This document shows, in pieces, positions 19,457 through 28,265 of a stretch of DNA of 64,000 bases. The translations under genes were made by a program, and so were the position numbers. The notes under the pieces were generated by a model that saw only the letters and a list, made by a program, of their open reading frames with translations, was not told the origin of the DNA and did no database searches. Every line of letters starts with the position of its first letter. Within the stretch, counting starts at the first letter, position 1. Source of the stretch: Nocardia wallacei (GTDB lineage Bacteria > Actinomycetota > Actinomycetes > Mycobacteriales > Mycobacteriaceae). The DNA lies in assembly GCF_014466955.1 (NCBI RefSeq), contig NZ_AP023396.1, forward strand, positions 7,440,001 through 7,504,000, given 5' to 3'.

Positions 19457-20542
19457 CTATCTCTTGAACGGGTAGACCCGCACTCCGTCACCGGCGGGAG
19501 TGGCCTGCAGGTACCCGTTCTCGCTGAACTTGTTACCCACATAGACGGAGATCCGCGGAAGGCCGGAGATGGTGTCCGGCCCGAGACCGATGTGCGTCAC
19601 CGCTCCGCCGTCGACCCGAGTCTGTTCGAGGGCCTGCGACACCAGTCGGCCGAGCACACCCGGGTCCACCGCGGCCAGATCGAAGGTCGGCGTGTCCACC
19701 GGCCGTGTCGTCGGTTCGCCACTGGGCAGGAAACCACCCCGGTAGGTCCATCGGATCACCCGGTTCGGTTGTCCCGGCGGTGCCGCCTCGAGCGAGGCGT
19801 GCCCGGGGTACAGGGACAGATCGTCCACGACGGTCGTGCCGAACTTCGCCCGGTACTGCTCCCGGATCAACGCGAAGCCCTCGGCGGTGGGCGGGGCGGG
19901 CATCGGGACCACCAGCGGCTGCACCGCCTCCGGGACCACGCCGGGCGTCGCGACCGGCTCGGCCGTCGAGCGATGGGTCAGGGCGAAGCCCGCGACCGCG
20001 GCGCACACCGCCGCCACCGCCACAGTTGCCGCGAACACGCCGCGGTACGAGCGCGGCCGCCGCGGCTGGGCCGGTGCGTCGGCCGGGCGCTGCAGGTCCG
20101 CGGTCAGCTCGCCGAGATCACCCAGAGTCTTTGCCGCTCCGGCCAATTCGGTCAGAGCGCGATGATCGTCCGCGGACAGCTGGCCGTCGCCGAGCGCGGC
20201 ATCCAGGATCAGGCACGCGGCCGCGCGATCGGCCTCGCGGGCGCGGACGGTCGGCGGATACGTCCCGGGCCGCTGCCGGACCCGCAGCGACGCCGGATCG
20301 GGTAACGAGAGATCCGCGCTCTCCGGCGACGCCTGCAGGTCGGCGACCAAGGGGTGCAACTGCGCCAATGTCTCGGCGGCCGCGGCACGTTCGGAGCGCT
20401 CGTGGTACTCGTCGGCGCCGAGCTGGCCCTCCTCGTAGGCGATGTCCAGCCGGGCGCGCGTATTCACCCGATCGACGTCGCGGGCTCGAAGCCGTCCCGT
20501 CTCGGCCGAGTATCCCGGCGATCCGGACGATTTCGACACCAC
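19457..20542 (-). CDS. Membrane-anchored protein with two DUF1707 domains
   Basis: A 361-residue paralogue of the following gene. It carries two DUF1707 modules (LRARDVDRVNTRARLDIAYEEGQLGADEYHERSE at about 17-50; VRAREADRAAACLILDAALGDGQLSADDHRALTE at about 100-133), a membrane helix (about 168-188) and an exported domain ending in YLQATPAGDGVRVYPFKR. The start is one of two adjacent GTG codons (20542 or 20539). The pair forms a small leftward unit between the HhH-endonuclease-like gene and the dnaK promoter. No enzyme motif is visible. Confidence 0.78.
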   Translation of the reverse strand: MVSKSSGSPGYSAETGRLRARDVDRVNTRARLDIAYEEGQLGADEYHERSERAAAAETLAQLHPLVADLQASPESADLSLPDPASLRVRQRPGTYPPTVRAREADRAAACLILDAALGDGQLSADDHRALTELAGAAKTLGDLGELTADLQRPADAPAQPRRPRSYRGVFAATVAVAAVCAAVAGFALTHRSTAEPVATPGVVPEAVQPLVVPMPAPPTAEGFALIREQYRAKFGTTVVDDLSLYPGHASLEAAPPGQPNRVIRWTYRGGFLPSGEPTTRPVDTPTFDLAAVDPGVLGRLVSQALEQTRVDGGAVTHIGLGPDTISGLPRISVYVGNKFSENGYLQATPAGDGVRVYPFKR

Positions 20543-20603
20543 ATCCGGATAGTAATGCCAGTTCCCCGGCCGATCGCCACTAACGGCGGATCGGACGGAT
20601 CGA

Positions 20604-21254
20604 TCAATGGGCGGCGGCCAGTACCTCCTCGGCCAGCTTGCCGTCGAGGCTCACTCGGACCAGGGCCGCGGCCAGTTCGGCGTCGTGGCCGCGCTTGCCC
20701 AGCCGGTCGAGGACCTCGGGGTCGGTGGGCAGGTGGAGCTGTTCGGCTCCCTTGCGGGCGCGTCGGTCGAAATGCGGACGCACCCAGGTCCAGACGTCCT
20801 GGATTTCGCGCAGGAAGATGTCCGCGCCGACCGGGCCGATCCCGTTGAACTGCTGCAGCAGTTCGGCGAGGCGCTTCGGGTCGCGACCGGCCTCGTCGGC
20901 CAACCGGCGCAGGTCGCCGTGATACTTCTCGAGTATCAGCCTGGCGTTCTCGCCCAGCCGGGTGGCGGTGGATTCGTCGTAGCGCTTGTAATGGCCGCGG
21001 CCCAGCGCGTCGACCAGTTCCTGCCACTCGGCATCGGCGACCCGCCGCGGCGTGTTGTACCCGGACCGGTTCAGCTCACGGGCCGCGGCGAGCGCGATCT
21101 CCGCCGAGATGCGGGCACTCAGCAACTCGGCCAGCACGAGCAGCTGGAACACCGGCGCGGGCTTGTCCGCCAGCTCGATACCGGCCTCGGTGGCGTAGCT
21201 CGTCCCGGCACGCTCCAGCAACACCCGCACGACTGTGTCGTCGTCTCGACTCAT
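20604..21254 (-). CDS. HhH-GPD/endonuclease III-like DNA repair protein
   Basis: A 216-residue protein. The central helix-hairpin-helix LLQQFNGIGPVGADIFLREI (about residues 130-149) is the DNA-binding element of HhH-GPD glycosylases. No clear catalytic Lys/Asp pair or iron-sulfur Cys cluster of EndoIII/MutY is seen, so catalytic activity is uncertain; it may be a divergent, non-catalytic or altered-substrate member. The ATG at 21254 is preceded by GAGGAGG with 7-nt spacing, which rules out the longer frame. It lies 42 nt after the sigma-factor gene on the same strand. Confidence 0.75.
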   Translation of the reverse strand: MSRDDDTVVRVLLERAGTSYATEAGIELADKPAPVFQLLVLAELLSARISAEIALAAARELNRSGYNTPRRVADAEWQELVDALGRGHYKRYDESTATRLGENARLILEKYHGDLRRLADEAGRDPKRLAELLQQFNGIGPVGADIFLREIQDVWTWVRPHFDRRARKGAEQLHLPTDPEVLDRLGKRGHDAELAAALVRVSLDGKLAEEVLAAAH

Positions 21255-21296
21255 ATCCACACCTCCTCGGCGTCGGCGTACCCCGGGCACGGGCGC

Positions 21297-22349
21297 CTAC
21301 ACGAGGCGGTCCGTGTCCTCGAGCATAGGGAAACGGCCGGAACGCAGGAGTTCGGCGATGGCTTCGGCACGGGCTCGAGGGAGGGCGTAGTCGGGGTGGG
21401 CGCGGAAGATGGCGGCCGCGTCGTGGAGTCGGACCATCTGTGCCTCGGCTCGGGCGGCGGTACGGCCGCCGGGGGTCACGGGGTGGGAGGCGAACGCCGG
21501 ATGCGCCGGGTCGAGGCGGCCGAGGGCCACCGCCCGGTCCACGCGCCGGGCACAGCGACAGGCGGCGGCCGGGTTCGCCAGGCCGCAGGACGAGGTCAAG
21601 AAGGCGCCGAGGCGCTTCTTGGCTCGCTCCAAGCGCTTTCGGTAGGCGGCCGCGGTGGTGTCGAGAATCCAGGCGGCCTCGGCTGAACTCAGCTCGAACA
21701 CGTCGCCGAGCACGAACGCGACCCGTTCCTCCCGGGACAGGCACTGCAGCATGCCCTGGCTGCAGCTGAGCCGGACCTCGCTGGTGAGCACGGCGGCCTC
21801 CGGCCCGCGGTACTCCTGCTCGGCCAGTCCGTCACGCAACCCGGCGCCGAAGTCGTCCAGCGACAGCTGCGCCGCCTCCTGCGGGCTACGCCGACGCAGA
21901 TTGAGCAGGTGGTTCACGCCGATGCGGTAGGCCCAGGTGGTCAACTTCGCCTCGGCCCGGTAGGTATCGAGCGCGCCGAGCACCCGCAGCAGGATCTCCT
22001 GCACCGCGTCCTCGGCATCCGCGGGCCGCCCGACCATCCGCAACGCCAGCCGATACAGCGGATCCCGCAGCAACCGGACAACTTCGGTCACCGCGTCCCG
22101 CTCCCCCGCCACAGCCCGCACCACCAGCGCGGCCTCCGCATCGAACCCACTGCCGGTCTCCGCATCGAACCCACTGCCGGTCTCCGCATCGAACCCACTG
22201 CCGGTCTTCGCATCGAACCCACTGCCGGTCTTCGCGCCGAGCCCACTGTCGGCCTCCGCATCGAACCCACTGCCGGTCGTCGTGCCGAGCCCACTGTCGG
22301 AGGCAACGCCCATCACGGCGGCGGGGGGCGTAACCGGATCCGCTGTCAT
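21297..22349 (-). CDS. ECF-type RNA polymerase sigma factor with N-terminal octapeptide repeats
   Basis: A 350-residue sigma-70 family protein, longer than ordinary ECF factors (~200). Residues ~15-72 are a run of octapeptides of the type TGSGFDAE/ADSGLGAK. Region 2 follows (RDPLYRLALRMVGRPADAEDAVQEILLRVLGAL ... KLTTWAYRIGVNHLLNLRRR), then region 4 (CLSREERVAFVLGDVFELSSAEAAWILDTTAAAYRKRLERAKKRL). A C-terminal extension of ~100 residues contains CGLANPAAACRCARRV, a Cys cluster that could bind metal. No anti-sigma gene is adjacent, so control may be through the extensions. The ATG at 22349 was chosen; GTG codons just upstream are alternatives. Confidence 0.85.
   Translation of the reverse strand: MTADPVTPPAAVMGVASDSGLGTTTGSGFDAEADSGLGAKTGSGFDAKTGSGFDAETGSGFDAETGSGFDAEAALVVRAVAGERDAVTEVVRLLRDPLYRLALRMVGRPADAEDAVQEILLRVLGALDTYRAEAKLTTWAYRIGVNHLLNLRRRSPQEAAQLSLDDFGAGLRDGLAEQEYRGPEAAVLTSEVRLSCSQGMLQCLSREERVAFVLGDVFELSSAEAAWILDTTAAAYRKRLERAKKRLGAFLTSSCGLANPAAACRCARRVDRAVALGRLDPAHPAFASHPVTPGGRTAARAEAQMVRLHDAAAIFRAHPDYALPRARAEAIAELLRSGRFPMLEDTDRLV
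22135..22302. repeat. 24-bp tandem repeat (7 copies) inside the sigma-factor gene
   Basis: Seven contiguous 24-nt units begin at 22135, 22159, 22183, 22207, 22231, 22255 and 22279. The first three are identical, the fourth and sixth are near-identical, and the fifth and seventh form a second subtype (GCCGAGCCCACTGTCGG core). Each unit encodes eight residues, so copy-number changes keep the reading frame. This is a coding minisatellite likely to vary between strains. Confidence 0.93.
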
Positions 22350-22432
22350 CACCACATGGTTCGCTGCGGGGGCGCGCCGCGCAACCTGCCGCTGGTGAGG
22401 CGGGCTCGGGCGGGAGGCGACCGCGCTCGGGA

Positions 22433-23305
22433 TCACCCGGCGGGATCGATGTGCAGCAGCGCGTGCTTGTCCAGCCAGTGCGCCACCGCCGAACCGATGG
22501 CATGCGGCTGGTCCTCCGGGGCGTGATGCCCGGCCTGGCCTATCGCGGCGACTTCGGCGGACGCGAAAGTCGCCGCGGCCCAGTCGATGGCCTCCCCGGA
22601 ACCGAGGCCTACGCCGTTGTCCACAGCCATCAACAGCTTGGGGATTCCGGGCGAGTCCGCCATCCAGCGGCCGTAGTTCTCGATGATCGCGACGACATCG
22701 GCGGGCTCGCCGTCGAGCGGCAGCTCCCGCGGCCACACCAGCATCGCCAGCCGCGACCGCGGCGTCGGGTAGTAGCCCCGGTAGACGTCGTGCGCCGCGG
22801 GATCGAGGTTCCTGGTGGAGTGCGGCAGGTTGAATTCGATGAACATGTTGTCCTGCAACACCATTCGCTCGCCCTCGGGCGAACGGAAGCGGCGGAACAG
22901 GTCGGCGCCCAGCGGCGGCATCTCGGCCCAGCGCATCGGCCGCAGGAACGTCTCCACCACCGCGATCCCCCGTACTCGGTCCGGATGCCGTGCCGCCCAG
23001 TGCATCCCGAGCGCTCCGCCCCAGTCGTGGCCGACGATCACCACCCGATCCAGATCGAGGGCATCGAACCACGCATCGAGGTAGCGCGCGTGGTCGACGA
23101 AACGGTACCCGCTGTCGGGTTTTCCGGAGTCGCCCATGCCGATCAGGTCCGGCGCCAGCGCCCGGGTCCGATCGCTCACGTGCGGAATCACCGACCGCCA
23201 CAGATACGAGGAGGTCGGGTTGCCGTGCAGGAACACGACCGGGACCGCGCCGTCGCCGGTGTCGCGGTAGTGGATGAACGAGTCGATAACGTCGATGGTG
23301 GGCAT
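22433..23305 (-). CDS. Haloalkane dehalogenase (subfamily II-like)
   Basis: A 290-residue alpha/beta hydrolase. HGNPTSSYLW (residues 27-36) supplies the oxyanion hole and the halide-binding Asn29. Nucleophile Asp94 and halide-binding Trp95 lie in GHDWGG. The catalytic acid is probably Glu118 (VVETFLRPMRW), and the catalytic His is near residue 260 (AGHHAPEDQP). An acid after beta-6 rather than beta-7 is characteristic of HLD-II enzymes such as DhaA. These enzymes release halide from alkyl halides by an ester intermediate. The gene stands alone: its stop is 83 nt from the sigma-factor start, and upstream is a divergent MDR. Haloalcohol processing by that neighbour is possible but unproven. Confidence 0.85.
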   Translation of the reverse strand: MPTIDVIDSFIHYRDTGDGAVPVVFLHGNPTSSYLWRSVIPHVSDRTRALAPDLIGMGDSGKPDSGYRFVDHARYLDAWFDALDLDRVVIVGHDWGGALGMHWAARHPDRVRGIAVVETFLRPMRWAEMPPLGADLFRRFRSPEGERMVLQDNMFIEFNLPHSTRNLDPAAHDVYRGYYPTPRSRLAMLVWPRELPLDGEPADVVAIIENYGRWMADSPGIPKLLMAVDNGVGLGSGEAIDWAAATFASAEVAAIGQAGHHAPEDQPHAIGSAVAHWLDKHALLHIDPAG

Positions 23306-23514
23306 CGCCGGTGTCCTTCCGTGAGTTGCTTACATCCGGTTGGACACGGCTGCGCGGGCGCTGTGACAGCTCGATGCCGTGAGCTGGGTCACCGACGGGT
23401 CGGCCGCGCATCGTGGCGGGGCGGCCGCGATATCGCCGACTATCTGGTGGACGTCGTGATCCCGGAGTCGCGGACCCGGCAGTGGACCGAGGGTGACCGG
23501 GGTACCGTGCGGGT

Positions 23515-24675
23515 ATGAAGGCGGTCGTCTGTTCCGAAGGCAAGCTGGAGGTCGCGGATCTGGAGGGGCCGCGGCCCGGGCGGGGGCAGTTGCTGATCAA
23601 TGTGCTCCGGTGCGGGATCTGCGGCTCCGACCTGCACGCTCGGGTGCACTGCGACGATCTTGCCGACCTAGCCGCGACCACGGGTTACGACCACTTCATG
23701 CGATCGGACCAGCGGGTGGTGCTCGGACACGAATTCTGCGGGGAGGTCGTCGAATACGGCCCGGGCTGCCGCACACGGTGGCGGCCCGGCACCCGGGTGG
23801 TGGCGCTGCCCATCCTGCGAAACGGGCGCGAACCCCAGCTGACCGGCCTGTCGGTGCACGCGCCCGGCGGGTACGCCGAACAGGTCGTCGTGCAGGAGGC
23901 GATGACCTTCGCGGTGCCGAACGGGCTCTCACCCGATCATGCCGCGCTCACCGAACCCATGGCGGTGGCCTGGCACGCGGTGCGCAAGGGCCGGGTCGGC
24001 AAGGGGCAGACGGCGTTCGTGATCGGGTGCGGCCCGATCGGTCTCGCGGTCATCACCATGCTGCGGGCGGCGGGGGTGAAAACCATTGTCGGCAGCGACT
24101 TCTCACCGCGCCGCCGGGAGCTGGCGGTACGTTGCGGCGCGGATGTGGTGGTCGATCCCGGCACCGAATCGCCGTGGACCGCGGTACCGAAGAAGGGCCG
24201 CGTCACCGGCGTCACCGACGTGCTGAATCTCGGTTTCGACGCGATGGAGCGGCTGCGGCGCATCCCGAACCTGCCGTGGTGGTACGCATTCCGGCTGGCC
24301 CACACCCTGAACGCGGGTCCGGCCGGGCCGGTGGTGTTCGAATGCGTCGGCGTGCCGGGCATCATCGACCAGATCCTCACCGCCGCACCGCCGCTGACGC
24401 GGGTGGTGGTGGTAGGCGTCTGCATGGAGTCCGACCGGTTCCAACCGGCGATGGCCATCAACAAGGAGATCGAGCTCCGCTTCGCGTTCGGCTACGACCC
24501 CGGCGAATTCCGCGACACCCTGCACATGATCGCCGACGGCAAGGTCGACCCGGCCCCGCTGATCACCGGCACGGTCGGCCTGGACGGCGTGGACGACGCC
24601 TTCACCGCCCTCGGCAATCCCGAGCAGCACGCCAAGATCCTCATCGACCCGGCGAGCACCGCCACCGCCCCTTGA
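23515..24675 (+). CDS. Zinc-type alcohol dehydrogenase-like MDR protein
   Basis: A 386-residue medium-chain dehydrogenase. The catalytic-zinc residues appear as Cys in GICGSDLH, His-Glu in LGHEF and Glu in LTEPMAVAWHAVR. The Rossmann motif is IGCGPIGLAVI. The structural-zinc lobe lacks the usual four closely spaced Cys (only one Cys near residue 82), so it is a structural-zinc-free type. An unusual insertion near residues 235-265 (NLGFDAMERLRRIPNLPWWYAFRLAHTLNAG) separates two Rossmann strands. It is transcribed divergently from the haloalkane dehalogenase, 209 nt apart. Substrate unknown. Confidence 0.85.
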   Translation: MKAVVCSEGKLEVADLEGPRPGRGQLLINVLRCGICGSDLHARVHCDDLADLAATTGYDHFMRSDQRVVLGHEFCGEVVEYGPGCRTRWRPGTRVVALPILRNGREPQLTGLSVHAPGGYAEQVVVQEAMTFAVPNGLSPDHAALTEPMAVAWHAVRKGRVGKGQTAFVIGCGPIGLAVITMLRAAGVKTIVGSDFSPRRRELAVRCGADVVVDPGTESPWTAVPKKGRVTGVTDVLNLGFDAMERLRRIPNLPWWYAFRLAHTLNAGPAGPVVFECVGVPGIIDQILTAAPPLTRVVVVGVCMESDRFQPAMAINKEIELRFAFGYDPGEFRDTLHMIADGKVDPAPLITGTVGLDGVDDAFTALGNPEQHAKILIDPASTATAP

Positions 24676-24780
24676 CCCCGGCCCCGGCCACGCGCTGAGC
24701 CAGCCGCCGCGCACTCGTCCAGCGGCTCGGCCGCGCCGGACAGTCACGACGGCAAGGGCTTCGGTCGAACTCGGCAGGGC

Positions 24781-26382
24781 TCAGCGCCCGGCATCGCGCT
24801 GCGTACGGATGCGCGGCAGTGGGTTCGTTTCGGGTGCGCCGAGCTGTTCGACCAGGCCCTCCGCGCTGCGCGCGCCGGTCTCGCAGGCGTTGGCGGTGGC
24901 GCGGTCGACGAGTGGATGGCGAGCTCTGGTGCGCCACTTGCGCACGGCGGCAAGGGCCGCGGCGCGCAGTTCGGACGGCGAGGCGGTGCCGGGCAGGCCC
25001 AGGCGGGTCGCGGCGGCGATGCCGGAACCGCCGATCAAACGGTGCAGTTCGGCGAGATCGTCAGCGGGCAGGGGGAATTCGTCGGTGCGCAGCCGTCCGA
25101 GCAACCGTAGTTCGGCGAATCCGTGGACATCGGCGAGCAGGGTGCGCACCCGCGGCAGCAGCCGGTCGGCGGCCGTTCCCGGGTAGCCGGTCAGGACACG
25201 GGCCAGTGCCGTCAGCGCCGAATGGGCCTGCAGTTGGTCGGCGCGCTCGGCGAACTGCACCGCCAGCACCGAACGCAGCTCGTCCAGCCCGCTGTGCCGG
25301 GTCAATTCCGCTGCGAGCGTGCCGGAGTCGCGCACGCCGAGCCGGATCAGCGTGACCGCCATGCGAATTCCGAACAGGCCGAAGCGCGCGGACAGATGGG
25401 CCCGCAGGTCCGGCTCGATCGGCAGCGGCAGGTCCGGGCGGGCGAAGCGATCCGCCGACAACAGTGCGGCATTCAACTCCGCCACCGGCGCCGCGGCCAG
25501 CGCCTCGAACGCGTCGTACTCACGCTGCCGCAGAGTGGCCGCGGCGAAGGCGAGCAGGCCCGCCACCGGAATCACGGCCTGGCACAATCCCGTTCGCTCC
25601 AGTTCTCCCGCGAACCGGTCGGCCACCTCGCGCGCGGAATGCAGTGCGTCGATGCCGCCCGCGCCGATCTCGTCGGCGCGCGAGACCACCCCGATCACGC
25701 CCAGCGGCCCGGTAACTCCCTGGCCGTCGACTCCTCGGCCGACAACTCCCCCCAATCTCTCGAGCAGGTCGAGATCCGCGGAATCCAGGCGGCGCATCAG
25801 GTAGACGACGGCGTCGGCGGCGGGCAGCGGATCATCGGCCGGGTCGCCCGGCGTCAGCAGCCGCGTCGTCCGCAGCGAGATGTCGCGCGACAACGAGGAC
25901 GTGCCGGGGGTGTCGATGATGGTGGTGCGTGCCAGCGCGCCGGAGGGCCAGTCCACCTCGAGGTGGTCCACCTCGTGCGGTCCGCCCGCATTCCAGCGCA
26001 GTGCCGACAGATCGAAGGTCAGGCCGTGTGCTCCCGGCAGTCCGCCCACGCCGGGCACCCGGCGGACCACCACGTCGGCGCGGGCGCCACCGGCGGCCAC
26101 CGCCGTCACCCGCGGCGTGGCGCCGTGCCGGTACCAGGTCACGGTGCGGGTGCACTCGGTGGCGTCGGTCGGTGCGATATCCTGCCCGGCCAGCGCGTTG
26201 AGCAGCGTCGACTTCCCGGCCTTGAGCTGACCCACCAGCGCCACGCGCAACGGCTGATCCAGCCGCCGCGCGCACTCGTCCAGCAGTTCGGCCGGGCGCG
26301 ACCGCGGGGCGAACGCCTGCGCCGCGGCCCCGATCAGCCGCCGCGTCTCCGGCACGATCCCCCCGGTGACCTCGAAACTCAC
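24781..26382 (-). CDS. iniC: IniC-like dynamin-family GTPase
   Basis: A 533-residue protein. G1 is GQLKAGKSTLLNALAG (about residues 51-66), the switch Thr is in ATECTRTVTWY, G3 is IIDTPGTSS, and G4 is VSRADEIG. The helical C-terminal part is rich in Ala/Leu/Arg. M. tuberculosis IniC is a similar dynamin-like protein, and iniBAC is induced by isoniazid, ethambutol and other envelope damage. Bacterial dynamin-like proteins remodel membranes; a role in maintaining plasma membrane integrity is inferred. It lies 30 nt downstream of iniA and is the third gene of the operon. The C-terminus has no clear membrane helix. Confidence 0.85.
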   Translation of the reverse strand: MSFEVTGGIVPETRRLIGAAAQAFAPRSRPAELLDECARRLDQPLRVALVGQLKAGKSTLLNALAGQDIAPTDATECTRTVTWYRHGATPRVTAVAAGGARADVVVRRVPGVGGLPGAHGLTFDLSALRWNAGGPHEVDHLEVDWPSGALARTTIIDTPGTSSLSRDISLRTTRLLTPGDPADDPLPAADAVVYLMRRLDSADLDLLERLGGVVGRGVDGQGVTGPLGVIGVVSRADEIGAGGIDALHSAREVADRFAGELERTGLCQAVIPVAGLLAFAAATLRQREYDAFEALAAAPVAELNAALLSADRFARPDLPLPIEPDLRAHLSARFGLFGIRMAVTLIRLGVRDSGTLAAELTRHSGLDELRSVLAVQFAERADQLQAHSALTALARVLTGYPGTAADRLLPRVRTLLADVHGFAELRLLGRLRTDEFPLPADDLAELHRLIGGSGIAAATRLGLPGTASPSELRAAALAAVRKWRTRARHPLVDRATANACETGARSAEGLVEQLGAPETNPLPRIRTQRDAGR

Positions 26383-26412
26383 GCGGCAACCGTACCGGAG
26401 CGGGCGTCCGGC

Positions 26413-28239
26413 CTAGCCGGCACCGGCGCCCGCGGGCGGCAGCATCGCGTCGGCATACCGGCGTAGTTGCGCGACGACGCGCAGTTGCCGTTCCAGCTCC
26501 GCACAGCGCTCGGCGCGACGGGCCGTCTCGACCCCGGCGGCATCCTGTGCGGCCTGCAGCGAATCGGAGAGCGAACGCAGGCTGCGGTCCGCGATGCCGG
26601 TGAAGTGGTCGCGCAGCAGCCGGTGGATGCGGTGCAGCCGGTCGCGGGACTGCTTGCTCGCCTCGAAGGCGACATCGTCGAGGTAGCGGCGCACCGCGGC
26701 CTTCGCCTCGGCCCGGCGCCGGGCCTGGCGCTCCCGCTTGTCGTCGCGGAAGGCTTTGCCGCCCAACAGCATTCCCGCGCCCAGCGACAGAGGATTGACC
26801 AGCGCCAGACCGGCGACGGTACCAGCCAGGCCCACCATCACCAGCCCGCCGTAGGAGCCGCGCAGGCCGACGAGCAGTTTGTGCCCGAGGCCCAGTTCCG
26901 GTTCCAGATCCGACAGCGCCACCCCCGCGCCGGGGTCGCCGGAGCCGGGATCGGGGCGGACGTGCGGCAGGTCGACGCCGCCGAACTCGGCGAAATGCTC
27001 GGCGACCCGTTCGGCCAGCCGGACGCCGCACCGGTGCGTCCACAGCAGGTTGTCGCCGATCGCCGTGTCGACGGTCGCATTCAGCCACGCCGCCATGCGG
27101 TCCCAGTGCCGACCGGGATCGTTCTCGTCGATCCACTCCTCGGCGGTGCGGGCGATGCCGCGCAATCGGCCGCGCAGGTCGTGGTCGATGTCGGCGGCCA
27201 GGTCGGTGACGCCGTCGCCGAGGGTCTGCTGCCAGGTGGCGGTGCGGCGCCGCAGTTCTTCGGCCTGTGCCTTGGCGGCGCGCAATTCGCCGATGGCGGC
27301 CTCGCCCCGCTCCGGATCGCGCAGGGCCACCAGTTCGCTGCCCAGCGCCAGGGCGAGATGTTCTGCGGCCGAAGCGATGTCGCGCGCCACGGTCTGGCCG
27401 GTGGCGGCGCGGCTGCGTGCGACCACCGCACGCAGAAAGTCGTACAGTGCGCCGAAGCCCGACTCGCGGCCGAGCTGTTCGTCGTGCAGTCGCAGGGCGT
27501 GGGTGCGCAGCAGCGCCGACACCGGCAGTACGGGCAGGTCCAGTCCGTGCCTGCGCAGGTGGGCCTGGTCGGCGTGGAAGACCTGCCGCCAATGCGGATA
27601 CAGGTCGAGCTTGGTCAGCACCAGCGCCACCGCCGGGCACAGCCGCTGCGCCTGCCGCAGGAACTCCACCTCCGGTTCGGTCAGTTCGGTCGACGCGTCG
27701 GACAGCAGCAGCACGGCGTCGGCCGTCGACGCCAGGCCGAGGGCACCGGCGGCTCCGGTCGCGCGGCCGCCGATGGCCGGGGTGTCGATCACCACGACGC
27801 CGTCGGCGAGCAGCGGGCTGGGCGCGCGGATCTCCAGCCGGGCGACCCGGCCGTGCGGGGAATGCGATGTGAGGGCGCGAGAGTCGTCGAGCTGCCACGG
27901 AATTCGCCGCTCGCCGTCCGCGTCGGCGACGACGAGTTCCGCGCCCGGTTGCGGGCCGTGCGCGAGGAGAACGGGCACCGTGGTGGTCGTGTCGTCGCCC
28001 ACCGGGCAGAGTTCGGCGTTCAGCAGCGCGTTGACGAAGCGGCTCTTGCCCTGGTTGCCGAGCCCGGCCACCACGATGCGCTGGCGCGGATCGCGCACCC
28101 GGTCGGCCAGCGCCCGCAGCCGGGTGACCAGATCACCGCGACCGGCCACCCGCGCGGCCGCGACGGTTTCGGCCAGCGCCGTGGACAGCGACAGTCCCGG
28201 CGTGGCGGGGGTGGGATCGGTTGCCACCACGGTCCTCAT
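26413..28239 (-). CDS. iniA: IniA-like dynamin-family GTPase
   Basis: A 608-residue dynamin-like GTPase. G1 is GLGNQGKSRFVNALL (about residues 60-74), G3 is VVIDTPAIGG and G4 is LVLTKLDLYPHW. Long helical bundles follow, with a hydrophobic paddle-like segment near residues 455-490 (GLVMVGLAGTVAGLALVNPLSLGAGMLLGG), matching the lipid-binding tip of mycobacterial IniA, and a basic stretch (DDKRERQARRRAEAK). IniA-type proteins bind and cut membranes and confer tolerance to cell-wall drugs. The ATG at 28239 has AGGGAA close upstream; a GTG at 28227 is possible. It lies between iniB (26-nt gap) and iniC. Confidence 0.87.
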   Translation of the reverse strand: MRTVVATDPTPATPGLSLSTALAETVAAARVAGRGDLVTRLRALADRVRDPRQRIVVAGLGNQGKSRFVNALLNAELCPVGDDTTTTVPVLLAHGPQPGAELVVADADGERRIPWQLDDSRALTSHSPHGRVARLEIRAPSPLLADGVVVIDTPAIGGRATGAAGALGLASTADAVLLLSDASTELTEPEVEFLRQAQRLCPAVALVLTKLDLYPHWRQVFHADQAHLRRHGLDLPVLPVSALLRTHALRLHDEQLGRESGFGALYDFLRAVVARSRAATGQTVARDIASAAEHLALALGSELVALRDPERGEAAIGELRAAKAQAEELRRRTATWQQTLGDGVTDLAADIDHDLRGRLRGIARTAEEWIDENDPGRHWDRMAAWLNATVDTAIGDNLLWTHRCGVRLAERVAEHFAEFGGVDLPHVRPDPGSGDPGAGVALSDLEPELGLGHKLLVGLRGSYGGLVMVGLAGTVAGLALVNPLSLGAGMLLGGKAFRDDKRERQARRRAEAKAAVRRYLDDVAFEASKQSRDRLHRIHRLLRDHFTGIADRSLRSLSDSLQAAQDAAGVETARRAERCAELERQLRVVAQLRRYADAMLPPAGAGAG

Positions 28240-28265
28240 TTCCCTTGTCGCTCCGGTCGTTCCGA

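Noticed and set aside
22135..22302. The 24-bp repeats as a possible CRISPR array
   Set aside because: The units are contiguous with no unique spacers and keep the sigma-factor reading frame.
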